64,000 nucleotides of DNA from Theropithecus gelada (taxonomy: Eukaryota > Chordata > Mammalia > Primates > Cercopithecidae), in contig NC_037669.1 in assembly GCF_003255815.1 (NCBI RefSeq), forward strand, positions 129,495,215 to 129,559,214, given 5' to 3'. Of this stretch, positions 47,993-59,500 are shown piece by piece. Position numbers and translations under genes: made by a program. Positions within the stretch are counted from its first letter, which is position 1. Each line of letters starts with the position of its first letter. A model generated the notes under the pieces. That model saw nothing but the letters and a program-made list of their open reading frames with translations, was not told where the DNA came from and did not search any database.

Positions 47993-49266
47993 AAATGGGG
48001 AAAGGATTCTCTCTTTAATAAATGGTGCTGGGAAAATTGGCTAGCCATAAGTAGAAAGCTGAAACTGGATCCTTTCCTTACTCCTTATATAAAAATTAAT
48101 TCAAGATGGATTAGAGACTTAAATGTTAGACCAAAAACCATAAAAACCCTAGAAGAAAACCTGGGTAATACCATTCAGGGCATAGGCATGGGCAAGGACT
48201 TCATGTCTAAAATACCAAAAGCAACAGCAACAAAAGCCAAAATTGGCAAATGGGATCTAATTAAACTAAAGAGTTTCTGCACAGCAAAAAAAACTACCAT
48301 CAGAGTGAACAGGCAACCTACGGAATGGGAGAAAACTTTTGCAATCTACTCATCTGACAAAGGGCTAATATCCAGAACCTACAAAGAACTCAATCAAATT
48401 TACAAGAAAAAAAAACAAACAACCCCATCAAAAAATGGGCAAAGGATATGAACAGACACTTCTCAAAAGAAGACATGTGTACAGCCAACAGACACATGAA
48501 AAAATGCTCATCATCACTCACCATCAGAGAAATGTAAATCAAAACCACAATGAGATACCATCTCACACCAGTTAGAATGGCAATCATTAAAAAAATCAGT
48601 AAACAGGTGCTGGAGAGGATGTGGAGAATTAAGAACACTTTTACACTGTTGGTGGGACTGTAAACTAGTTCAACTATTGTGGAAAACAGTGTGGCGATTC
48701 CTCAAGGATCTAGAACTAGAAATACCATTTGACCCAGCCATCCCATTACTAGGGATATACCCAAAGGATTATAAATCATGCTGCTATAAAGACACATGCA
48801 CATGTATGTTTATTGCGGCACTATTCACAATAGCAAAGACTTGGAATCAACCCAAATGTCTGTTAGTGACAGACTGGATTAAGAAAATGTGGCACATATA
48901 CACCATGGAATACTATGCAGCCATAAAAAAGGATGACTTCGTGTCCTTTGTAGAGACATGGATGCTGCTGGAAAGCATCATTCTCAATAAACTATCACAA
49001 GAGCAGAAAACCAAATACCGCATGTTCTCACTCATAGGTGGGAATTGAACAATGAGATCACTTGGACAGAGGAAGGGGAACATCACATACTGGGTCCTAT
49101 TGCGGGGAGGGGGGTGAGGGGAGGGATAGCATTAGGAGATATACCCAATGTAAATGATGAGTTAATGGGTGCAACACACCAACATAGCACATGTATACAT
49201 ATATAACAAACCTGAACATTGTGTACATGTACCCTACAACTTAAAGTATAATTAAAAAAAAAAAAA
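47993..49266 (+). mobile_element. 5'-truncated L1PA nested in the ERV, sense (~1.3 kb)
   Basis: It starts at AAATGGGGAAAGGATTC in the ORF2 C-terminal third and ends with the 3'UTR (ACATGTACCCTACAACTTAAAG) and a ~13-A tail. The flanks share only AAAAGT, so the target duplication is not secure. Confidence 0.95.
48188..49048 (+). pseudogene. L1 ORF2 C-terminal fragments in the nested L1PA
   Basis: An 87-codon frame (48188-48451, MGKDFMSKIPKATATKAKIG to KGLISRTYKELNQIYKKK) and a 123-codon frame (48677-49048, starting WKTVWRFLKDLELEIPFDP) are pieces of the ORF2 C-terminus. The Cys-rich segment between them is split by frameshifts and a small deletion near 48600-48605. They are non-functional relics. 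Confidence 0.92.
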
Positions 49267-49953
49267 GTGCAACCTGTATTTGAGATCACTAAACAACTTT
49301 ACATTCAAGGCATATAAAAACAATAAAATGTGTTTTTTTATTAAAAGATTATAGCAAAGCATAGAAATATAAATTTTGCCCAAAGATGATGGATTATGTT
49401 AAATTTGTTTAGAGTTAGAGGCTTAAGCCAGTTGCAGAAAGATTGTAAAAATTAATCTTGAAAAAAATGTGTAAACATTAATTAAACTCAAAAGGGTATT
49501 TATGATCTTTTCATAAATTGAGCATTCAAATAAAAGCACAACAAGAAAGTCTTAAGATATTGATCTGCCCTTTAGTAAAAGGGTTATGAAGGATTTGTAA
49601 ATATTTCACCTCATGGTCAAATTGGTTAAAATTAGATGAAATCGTCTATAAGATTTCATTTAAACAAATTGGGGTTAACATTAATAAACTAGTGGGAGGG
49701 TAAAATTTAGTTCTGAACAAGATTTTCATGTAACAGTAAAGGCTAATGGAAGGTTTCTGTTTCTGAGTCATCATTTTGGCAAAATAAATAATTATGGCAA
49801 ATTGCCTTTCTTCCAGGGACCCTTAGAACAATCCTAGGAGGAGCCCTAACTGCTGTTCTCCACATGACACCTCTTTTCAGCAGGAAGTAGCCAGAAAGAC
49901 TCATCATCCAGCACCCCTAACAGCATTTAGGTTTACCACTCTAGAGTGGGGGA
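49267..49953 (+). mobile_element. ERV1 internal region, right part, ending in the polypurine tract
   Basis: AT-rich old sequence, then a less degraded segment (about 49800-49953) preceding the 3' LTR. By position and texture the latter could derive from the end of an env-like region, but no frame survives. The purine run at 49943-49953 directly precedes TGATACAGG. Confidence 0.65.
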
Positions 49954-50528
49954 TGATACAGGAGTTAAGAAGAAATTACTTAGTAAGGGTATGGGAGTCC
50001 TTGTAAGATTTCTTTTTAATGAAAAGCAGCCCCAAAGTATTTTCCTCTCTAAAGAAGAGCCACCTGTAAAATCAAGCTGCAGACATAGATACCAGCAGTT
50101 GTGTCAATCATGTTCAAGATGGCAGCTCCATCTTTTCTTGTCTTTGTCAGTCACGGGTACAATAAGAAGCAGACAAGATGGTGCAGATAAACTGCAATGC
50201 CCATTTGCATAATAATATTAGAGTGGGTGACTAGCATTCCCTGTGCTCTATGTGGGCATCATAACTGATCAAACCAATCTATGAGCCCTATGAAAATCAG
50301 ATACCGCCTCCTCAAACTGGATTGTCAAGCTCCAGCCAGTCCTTTTTTTTCTGCTTGGAGACCCTCTTTTGGGCTCTTTCAACATGGGGAAGCTTTTTCT
50401 CTCTTTTCTTCTTTTTCTATTAAACTTTCTACTCCAAAACCCACTCTTCCTGTGTATCTGTGTCCTGAATTTTTTCTCAACTGATACCAAGAGCCAGGGT
50501 ATATACCCCAGACAATGGAGCTATTTCG
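49954..50528 (+). mobile_element. 3' LTR of the class I ERV
   Basis: It begins TGATACAGGAGTTAAGAAG, lacks the A-rich insertion seen in the 5' LTR, and has ATTAAA (50419) as a possible poly(A) signal before CTCCAAAACCCACTCTTCC. The end near 50528 is approximate. Confidence 0.82.
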
Positions 50529-50664
50529 CTGTGGTTGGTTCATCATAAAACAATTCAGCAAGCAAAAATATTTTTCTTGTGCTTTGGTCAATATTGAAAT
50601 ATAACTGGTAAAACAGAGGTGTAAAACCTGTCCTGTTTTCTTCACACCATCCTTTTAAGAATCA

Positions 50665-51385
50665 AGGAAATGCTTTTTGAAAATTATTTTTTCAATTTTT
50701 AATTTGTATGAGTACATAGTATGTTTATATATTTATGAGGGATATGGGGTATTTTGCTACTATACATTTACAGAACACATAATAATCACATCAGGGTAAA
50801 AATGGTATCTGTCACCTCAAGCATTTATCCTTTGTATTATAATATAATTATACTCTTCTAGTTATTTTTAAAGGTACAATTAAATAATTGTTAACTGTAG
50901 CCACACTGTTGTGCTAACAAACACTAGGTCTCGTTCAGCCTATTTTTTGTACCCATTAACAATCTTCATTTTTCCTTCACTCCTCCACTCCCCTTCCCAG
51001 GCTCTTTTAACTGTCCTACTCTACATCTTCATGACTTCAATTGCTTTAATTTTTAGCTCGGATAGATAAGTGAAAACGTGAAGTTTGTCTTTCTGTGCCT
51101 GGCTTATTTTATTCAACATAACCACCTCTGGAGCTGTTGTTGCAAGCGATAGAATCTCTTTTTTAATGGCCGAATAGTACTTTATTATGTGTGTGTACCA
51201 CATTTTCTTTATCCATTCATGTGTTGATGGACATTTGGGTTGCTTCCAAATTTTGGCTACTGTAAATAGTGTTACAATAAAAATAAGAGTGCAGATATCT
51301 CTTTGATACACTGATTCACTGATTCCCTTTCTTTTGGGTGTATATCAAGGAGTGGTATTGATGGATCCTATAATAGCTCTGCTTA
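50665..51385 (-). mobile_element. Old LINE-1 (L1MA/L1MB-like) 3' end, antisense
   Basis: The plus-strand text (GAGTACATAGTATGTTTATAT, AATAATCACATCAGGGTAAA, CACCTCAAGCATTTATCC, TGTCTTTCTGTGCCTGGC) is the reverse complement of an old L1 3'UTR and ORF2 terminus. The 96-codon minus-strand frame 51021-51311 is the ORF2 C-terminus (CTLIFIVTLFTVAKIWKQPK, KMWYTHIIKYYSAIKKE). It ends at a poly-T at 51389. Confidence 0.9.
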
Positions 51386-51386
51386 T

Positions 51387-51430
<44 letters not shown>
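51386..51430. repeat. ~42-46 nt poly-T at an internal L1 joint
   Basis: This is an uninterrupted T homopolymer between two blocks of the same antisense L1 that are about 2.4 kb apart in the full-length element. Its exact length may be a sequencing estimate. Confidence 0.9.
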
Positions 51431-51433
<3 letters not shown>

Positions 51434-54400
51434 ATAATTCTTTCTATTATGCCGTAGATCTTGTTACTTGTTATGGGTCTGTTCAGATTTTGAATTACCT
51501 CCTTGTTCAATTTTGGTAGGTTGTATGTGTCTTGGAATTTATCTCATTTTTCTAAATAATCCAATCAATTGGCATATAGTCACTCACAATAGCCACTAAT
51601 AATCCTTTGATTTTCTGCAGTATTGGTTGTAATGTCTCCTTTTTCATCCCTGATTATATTTGCTTTTTCTCTCTGTTTTCCAGTTTGGCTAAATGACAGT
51701 CAATTTTGTTTATCTTTTCAAAAAAATTTTCACTTCATCGGTCTTTTGCTTTGTTTTATTCTTTCAATTGTATTTATTTCTGCTCTGATATATATCTTAT
51801 TTCTTTTCCTTTACTAAATTTGGGTTGGGTTTGCTTATGCATTTCTATTTCTTTAAGAGGCATCATTAAATTATTTATGTCAAGTTTTTCTCCTTTTTTG
51901 ATGTAGGTGCTTATAGCTGTAAACTTCTCTCTTAGTGATGCTTTCAATGTATCTTATTGGTTTTGTTATGTTGTATTTTCGTTATCATTTGTTTCAAAAA
52001 ATTTCAATTTTGTTCTTAATTCATTAAGTGACCCACTGGTCGTACAACAACATATTGTTTAATATTCATGAGCTTTTACAGTTTCCAAAATGTCTCATCT
52101 TAATTGTTTTTTAGTTTTATTTTACTGAGGTCATATACAATGCTTGATATTATTTTATTTTTATTTTTTAAATTTGAGACTTGTTCTGTGATATAACATA
52201 TAATCTACCTTTGAGAATGATTCACGTCCTGAGGAGAAAAACATGTATTCTGCAGCCATTGAATAAAATATTCTGTAATATCTCTTAGATCCATTTCTTC
52301 TATAGTGCAGATTAAGTCCAATCATTCTTTGCTGTTTTTCTCTCTGGGAGATCAGTGCAATGCTGAATGTAGGGTGTTGATATCGCCAACTATTACTGTA
52401 TTGAGATCTATCTCTCTCTTAAGCTCTAATAATATTGGCTTTATATATCTGAGTGTTCTTGTGTTGGGTACATATATGTTAGCAATCATTATATCCTTTT
52501 TGCTGAATTGATCTTGTCATCATTATATAACAACCTTCTTTTTCTCTTACACTTTTTGTCTTGAAATCTATTTTGTCTGATGTAAACATAGCCATTTCTT
52601 CTCTTCTTTGATTTCCATTGGCACAGAATAATTAACTTTTCCATCTCTTTATTCTATATATATCTTTATAGGTGAGGTGTATTTCTTTTAGGCAACAGAT
52701 CATTGGGCTTTGTTTTATTAATCCATTCAGCCATTCTGTGTCTTTTGATTGGAGAGTTAATTCCATTTTCATTCAATGTTATGATTTATAATAAGCACAT
52801 ATGCCTGCCATTTTGTTGTTTTCGGGTTGTTTTGTGGTCTTATCTTTTTTCCTCTCTTTCTTTTAGTGAAGGTGATTTTCTCTGCTGGTATGGTTTAATT
52901 TCTTCCTTTGTGTGTGTGTGTATTTGTTGTATGTATTTGATTTAAGGTTGTCATGAAGCTTGGAAATAACATCTTATTAATCATTATTTTAAACTGATGG
53001 CAACTTAGCACTATATACATAAACAAGCGGACAAGCAAAACAGAAACTAATAAAAACCCCAATACCTGAAGTTTATTCCCTGGCTTTGAAACTTTTTCTT
53101 GTTTCCACTTATATCTTACTGTACTGTAAATGTCTTGAAATGTTATTGTAATTATAATTTTTTTCATCTTTTAGTCTTTTGACTGAAGATGAGAGTAGTT
53201 TAAACATCACAATTACAGTGTTGTAATATTCTGTGTTTTTCTGTGTACTTATTATTTATTACCAGTGACATTTGTAACTTCCTAAGATCTCCTATTACTC
53301 ACTAATGTATTTTTATTTCTGATTGAAGACTCCCTTTAGCATGTTTTGTAGAGAAGGTATGGTGTTGATGAAATTCCTCAGCTTTAGTTTGGAAAACTCT
53401 CTATATTTCATTCATGTCTGAAGAAGTTTTTCACTAGATATGCTATTGTAGGGTAAATGTGAGCTTTTATTCCCCCCCTTCAGTATGTTAAATATTTCAT
53501 GTCACTCTCTCCTGGCTTGTAAGATTTCCATTGAAAAGTCTACTGGCAAACTTCTAAGACCTCATTTGTATGTTACTTGTTTATATTGTCTTGCTGCTTT
53601 TAGGAACTTTTTATTTATCTTTGACCTTTTAGAATTTGATTATTGAGTGCCTGAGGTGATCTTTTTCAGGTTAAACCTACTTGGTATTCTATAACCTTCT
53701 TGTACTTGCATATTTATATTTTCACTAAGTTTTGGAAGATCTCTGTTATTATCTATTTGAATAAACTTTCTACTCCTATTTTTTCTCTCTAGCTCCTCTT
53801 TAAGGTGAATTACTCTTAGGTTTACCCTGTTGAGGTCGTTTTCTAGTTATTGTAGGCATGCTTCTTTATTTTTTATTCTTTTTTCTTTTGTCTCCTCTGA
53901 CTATGTATTTTCAAATAGCCTGTCTTCAAACTTACTAATTCCTTCTTCTGCTTGATCAATTCTGCTATTTAGAGATTCTGATGCTCTTTCAATTCTCTGT
54001 CTGAAAGATCACATCTGTGTGTTATGAACATTGATCCCTGGTGCCCTACTTATTTCATTTAGTGAGGTCATGTTTTCCTGGATGGTCCTGATGCTTCTGA
54101 ATATTCATTGTTATTTAGAGATTGATGAGTCAGGTATTTATTTTAATCTTCACTATCTGGGCTTATTTGTATCTGTCTTTCTTAAGAAGCTATCCAGGTC
54201 TTCCCAGTGGCTTTGGTGTTGCTATTAAAGCTGTATGTGCATTGGGGGCACTCCAAGTCCAGTAACTTTGGCTCTATCAGACCTATGGAGCTATCACCTT
54301 GGCGGTCTTGAATAAATTCTGGAATAATTCTCTGGATTCCAATAGAGACTCTAGTTCTCTATCTTATGTTCTCCCAAATAAATGGAATCCCTCTCTTTGT

Positions 54401-55435
54401 GTTGAGCTTCTTGAGGTATGGGTGGGTTGTCACAAGCACCCCTGTGACCACCACTGATGGTGCACTTGGTCAGAATTGAAGGCAGCACAGCACTGTGTCT
54501 CACTGAAGGACCATTACCTGGTTACCATCTATGTTTCCTCAAGTCCCTAGCACTCTACAATCAGTAGACTGTGAATCCAGTCTTGATTATTTCCCTCCTT
54601 TCAGGGTGGCAAATTCCCCAGGCCCCGGGTGAGTCCGAAAATGCCATCCAGGAGTCAGGGACTAGAGTTGGAAACCTTAGAAATCTACATAGTCCTCTAT
54701 TCTGTTGTAGGTAAGCTGTTCACAAAACACACAACAATGATTTTGCAACTTCTCCATCTCCCTTCCATAGGCAGAGAAGCCTCTCCCTATGCCCGTGACC
54801 ACCACAGCTCCCTAGGAAGTACTGCCAGACTACCACCAATGTTCCCTGAAGGCCCAAATGCTTTTCACTCAGCTTGTGGTGAACGCTGCCAGTCCTGGGA
54901 CTTAGCTTTAAGACTGGCAGAGTAGTTGCAGTCCTTCTGGCCTAGAATGTCTTTCAGGTTTATTTAGGACCCTGGAACACTTTAGGTCATGGTGGCAAGG
55001 CTTTCAGAAACTCATGTTCCAACCACTGGGAAGGGTGACTTCCCTTTTTCTGGAACTGGTCTAATACACCCTCCATAAGTGAGCATCAGCTGAGTTCAGC
55101 CCAGTTTTGCTTTCCACTGTGTCAGGGCAGCACTAAGATCAATGTAGAGTTCTGTAGTCACTGCACTTTCCCTCCCCTAAGCATGCAGATTCTCTCTCCA
55201 CACCACAGGGCCACTGTCAGTGGATTGGGGAGGGTGGCATCAGTGATTCAAGACTGTCTCTCCTTACCTCTTCAGTGTTTCTTTCGGTGATATAACATTA
55301 AAACCAGGTACTGTGATTGCTCATCTGATTTTTGGTTCTTATGAAAGTGACTTTCTATGCAGATAGTTGTCAAATTTGGTATTCCTGTGGGAAGGATGAT
55401 TGTTAGATGCTTCTGTTCAGCCATCTTGTTCTACA
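51431..55435 (-). mobile_element. Old LINE-1 5' part, antisense (ORF2 N-half, ORF1, 5'UTR)
   Basis: Plus-strand landmarks are TTGGTAGGTTGTATGTGTC near 51511, ATTTCTGCTCTGATATATATC near 51775, TGGGTACATATATGTTAGC near 52465, CATTCAGCCATTCTGTGTC near 52724 and TGGCTTGTAAGATTTCC near 53513. GC-richer 5'UTR-like sequence at 54400-55430 ends near TTCAGCCATCTTGTTCTAC. It carries no intact frame. It is probably the same element as 50665-51385 with the RT region deleted. Confidence 0.82.
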
Positions 55436-56529
55436 TGCTTGACTGTGAATAGGTTTAAGGTATATATTACTGGTTCAAATTTGTTCTTGCTTATACTTTT
55501 AATACTTACTATTTAATAATACTACTTGCTAATTTTTAAAATAAAAAGATGACACTAGGTATACTACAGTTTCCTCTACCTGACCTGTCAAGAGTGGCAT
55601 CAAGTTGTAAAAATGGCAATGAATTACTTTCTGTCTTTGAGCGACCTTGTTTAAGCCTTTTATATGTGTCAAATATTTCTACCATTACTTTTCTTAAGAA
55701 AAAAAAAAAGACATTCATAAGTTGAAAGTAAAGCGGGAGCATAGCTGCATGTCCTTTCAATGTCATTGTTTAACAGGCTCACTGAAGAATTATTTAATTA
55801 CCTAGGAGGGTGCACCTGCGTTTTCCTGTGTTTTCCTATTTATTATTTTATTAGGGCCCTGAAACTGTGAAATTAAATGTTAGCTTGTAAGTTTTTGTCA
55901 GGTAGGAAGGATAAGCTAGAAGATTTTAGGATTTCAGTTTTAAGGGTTATCAGACATTTACAATTTTTACTATTAACAAGTTTTTGTGAATTCTTTAAAT
56001 AAATCTCTGTTCATTGAATTATGTTTTGACATAAATTTAATAACTTACTGGTTCTGTCACTGATGAATATGATAAATTAAATTTGACAAATGTGTATTCT
56101 GTTTGTATAATAGTCATCCTTCTAACTTTTAAAAAGTTATATGTTAACAGCTTTGGAAGTTCTATGAAGATGCTCTTTATAATCACATATCACAGACAAT
56201 TACACTGAATTACCTGGAAACAGCAACTGATGGCACAGATTTTCTTGACCCCCTAGGTAATTTTCAAGAGGCATTAGAACTTTAACTTTCTGACTCTGCA
56301 AAATGATTATATCAGACAGACATTACTTGCTTATCTACTTCCGCATTTTCTTTATGAAATAGAATAAATTTACTTTGGTTAAAATTGTAATTAATATGGG
56401 TAGTTGCAACTACAGCAGGATTAGTATTAACAGAGAAATATAACTGTGTATGCAAAACTGTGAGGTGATTTTTTGATTTTCAAAAAAGACAGTAGTTATA
56501 TTCTAAAGTTCCTATATATTCTAGACTAT
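55436..56529. other. Unannotated stretch (~1.1 kb)
   Basis: No gene or recognisable repeat. A short poly-A lies at about 55699-55709. Confidence 0.5.
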
Positions 56530-56542
56530 AAAAGAACACAGT

Positions 56543-56850
56543 GGCCGGGCGCGGTGGCTCAAGCTTGTAATCCCAGTGCTTTGGGAGGCTGAGACGGGCG
56601 GATCACGAGGTCAGGAGATCGAGACCATCCTGGCTAACACGGTGAAATCCCATCTCTACTAAAAAAAAATACAAAATCTAGCCCGGCGAGGTGGCGGGTG
56701 CCTGTAGTCCCAGCTACTCAGGAGGCTGAGACAGGAGAATGGCATGAACCCGGGAGGCAGAGCTTGCAGTGAGCTGAGATCTGGCCACTACACTCCAGCC
56801 TGGGCGACAGGGCGACACTCGGTCTCCAAAAAAAAAAAAAAAAAGAAAAA
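56543..56850 (+). mobile_element. AluY (Old World monkey type) with perfect duplication
   Basis: Full-length AluY with a G-interrupted A-tail. The flank AAAAGAACACAGT (56530-56542) is repeated exactly at 56851-56863. Confidence 0.97.
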
Positions 56851-56863
56851 AAAAGAACACAGT

Positions 56864-58199
56864 GAAAGACAAAACTTCAGTGTGTATGGGAATTGAGGTA
56901 AATAAATTTTATTTGTCTTCGTTTCTAATATTTTATTCTGAAACTAAGTTATCAAATGTGTTCCAATTTTGGCAATGTTTGACCAGTTTTGATGAGTTTA
57001 TTCATATGAAAATCACTTTTAGAGGAAGATTATGAATCCTTTACTTACAAATATTATATCAGTGCAAAACTTGACTCTGGCTTTTCTTTATTCAAATGAA
57101 AATTGATCTTGAAGAATCAATCTTCTATTATCTGTGATTATTAATATTTTTTTCTTACCATTTGTGAATTGGCCCAGATAACAGATATTCTAATCTGAAC
57201 TGAATAATTTCTGTTGAATTTTTTTTTTTACTTTCTTTTTCTTTTTTTTTTTTTTAAACACACACAGGTTACTGGCCTCTGAAGAGACTGACTTTTTATA
57301 GAGTTGGATGAATTTCTTCTGCTACAGCATTTTATTATCATTCTGATTAGATAGGCAATCAAACATTATTTCCCAGGTACACATGATACTAACTTAAGTG
57401 AGCAAATTTACCCTGACAGCTACTAGTTATTTAGAATGTTGGTTGTATTATTTTGAATGTCAATATCCATCTGTTTTCTGATGAATCTACTATAATTTTT
57501 TTTCTTCTAAGTTATCGAACCCTCAGATGTCTTAGAGATACTTTCAAAATGTCTTCAAAGTCAAAACTATTTTCATAATAATATGTTATTTACAGTTTTT
57601 CACTTTCATTCTTTCAATAGTGTGCAGGAAAGTTTTCCAAAAGCTATATACAACATGTGATATTGCAAGAGATTCAAAGCAGATTGGAAAATTCAACTGT
57701 TTTCTATTAAGGTATAAAAATAAATTCTCAAAATTAATAAAACAGTTCTACTCTTTCTACTGTATTTTTGTTTTAAGTAACAGTTTTCTTTACATTAATA
57801 TTTATGTTTATTAGGTTTATTGTTTAATGTTTAATATAATATGTATTGATAAATGTATCCCATATAAGCAAAAACTCTTCAGATTTTTCAACAATATTTA
57901 AGATTATAAAGTTATGTGAATACTAAAAAGCTTGAGAAAAAGTATAATATACTATTCTATGTAAACTGATGTCAATCCTTTTTACACAGTGTCAAATTCT
58001 CCCTGAATCAAAGAATATTCAAATCATATAAACAAATATTTCACTGAGTTACCTTATATGAAAGAACAGTTGTTTATTTAGGTTCACTAAAAATCTGTCC
58101 TTCTTTTGTCTTTTATAACTAAAAAATCAATTTTGCAGTTAAAGCCTTATCTACAGTATTATTTAACATGAAGCCTCATTTAATCAGATATGACCAGCC
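56864..58199. other. Unannotated AT-rich stretch
   Basis: No gene supported. T-rich runs lie at 57220-57256. No repeat family recognised. Confidence 0.5.
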
Positions 58200-58205
58200 C
58201 ACCAC

Positions 58206-59337
58206 TATTGGGAGAACCCACCCCCATTATTTCAGTGTAGGTTCTTTCTATTTTCCCTAAGTGTCAGTTGGTCTGAGAAATAAAGAGAAAGAGTACAAGG
58301 AGAGGAATTTTACAGCTGGGCTGCTGGGGGTGACATCACATAGTTGTAGCACCGTGATGCCCACCTGAGCCACAACACCAGCAAGTTTTATTAAGGATTT
58401 CAAAAGGGGAGAGGGTGCAAGAACAGGGAGTAGGTCACAAGATCACATGCTTCAAAGTTCGAAAAGGAGAACAAAGATCACATGCTTCTGAGGCCAATAA
58501 AGATCACAAGGCAAAGGGCAAAATCAAAAACTCCTGATAAGGGTTTATGTTCAGCTGTGCACATATTGTCTTCATAAACATCTTAAACAACAGAAAACAG
58601 GGTTAGAGAGCAGAGAACTGGTCTGACCTCAGATTTATCAGGGTGGGGTTTCTTCCCCACCCTAATAAGCCTGAGTGTACTGCAGGAGACCAGGGCGTAT
58701 TTCTGTCCTTATCTCAAATGCATAAGACAGACACTCCCAGAGCAGCCATTTATAGACCTCTCCCAACGAATGCATTCCTTTCCCAGGGTCTTAATTATTA
58801 ATATTCCTTGCTAGGAAAAGAATTCAGTGATAACTTCCCTACTTGCAGGTCCATTTATAGGCTGTCTGCAATAAGAAAAATATGGCTCTATTTTGCCCAA
58901 CCCTGCAGGCAGTCAGACTTTATGGTTGTCTTCCCTTGTTCCCTGAAAATTGCTGTTATTCTGTTTTTTTGTTTTTCAACATGCACTGATTTCATATTGT
59001 CCAAACACACATGTTTTACAATCAATTTGTACAATAATGATCCTGAGGTGACATACATCCTCAGCTTATGAAGACAACAGGATTAAGAGATTAAAGTAAG
59101 AAAGGAATTAAAAATTATAAAAGTATTAACTTTGGGAACTGATAAATGTCTATATTAAAATGAAATCTTCACAATTTATGTTCAGAAATTGCAATAAAGA
59201 CAGGCATAAGAAATTATAAAAGTATTAATTTTGGGAACTGATATATGTCCATATTAAAATGAAATCTTCACAATTTGTGTTTCTCTGCCATGGCTCCAGC
59301 TGGTCCCTCCGTTTGGGGTCCCTGACTTCCTGCAACA
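58206..59337 (-). mobile_element. MER11-like (class II, ERVK) solo LTR, antisense
   Basis: On the minus strand it begins TGTTGCAGGAAGTCAGGGAC and ends ..GGTTCTCCCAATA. Internal landmarks (minus strand) are an ~70-bp duplicated block with GTGAAGATTTCATTTTAATAT, then AAGCATGTGATCTTTG, and AATAAAACTTGCTGG (plus 58378-58392), followed by GATGTCACCCCCAGCAGCC. The 6-bp duplication CACCAC is perfect at 58200-58205 and 59338-59343, as expected for class II ERVs. Length (1132 bp) fits the MER11 group; related ERVK LTRs are an alternative. No internal region remains, so it is a solo LTR. Any promoter activity would point left. Confidence 0.88.
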
Positions 59338-59445
59338 CACCACCAAAAAACAAAGATTATACTTTACATGTAGAAACAAGTAGCAAGGAGAAAAGAGCAA
59401 TCATGTATAAAAATACTGTAGAAAAAAACACAATATCATGGAGGA

Positions 59446-59500
59446 AAGCCTCAGCCTGTGAAAGTGCTAGGATTACAAGTGTGAGCCATTGCACCTGCAG
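59446..59500 (-). mobile_element. Short Alu 5' fragment, antisense
   Basis: CCTCAGCCTGTGAAAGTGC followed by TAGGATTACAAGTGTGAGCC is the antisense Alu left-arm start. Only about 55 bases remain. Confidence 0.8.

Larger units (their letters stand above)
41996..50528 (+). mobile_element. Degenerate class I (ERV1) provirus, sense, with nested insertions
   Basis: Two related LTRs flank about 7.3 kb. Removing the LTR12 (45063-46688) and L1PA (about 47993-49266) leaves about 4.4 kb of internal sequence. A purine tract (AGAGTGGGGGA, 49943-49953) sits directly against the 3' LTR, as expected for second-strand priming. A degraded GGGGTCCGGAT near 42650 could be part of a primer-binding/leader region. 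No gag, pol or env frame is recognisable. The internal DNA resembles the non-coding interior of non-autonomous MER4/MER41-type groups. A target duplication could not be established. It encodes no protein and no complete retroviral function. Confidence 0.8.

Noticed and set aside
49800..49953. Possible surviving env C-terminus
   Set aside because: Position before the polypurine tract fits, but no continuous frame or clear protein motif remains, so I did not call a gene.
54629..54925. 98-codon plus-strand frame
   Set aside because: It is within the 5'UTR-like part of an antisense old L1. No protein similarity recognised.
58808..59071. 87-codon plus-strand frame
   Set aside because: It lies antisense within the MER11-like solo LTR.
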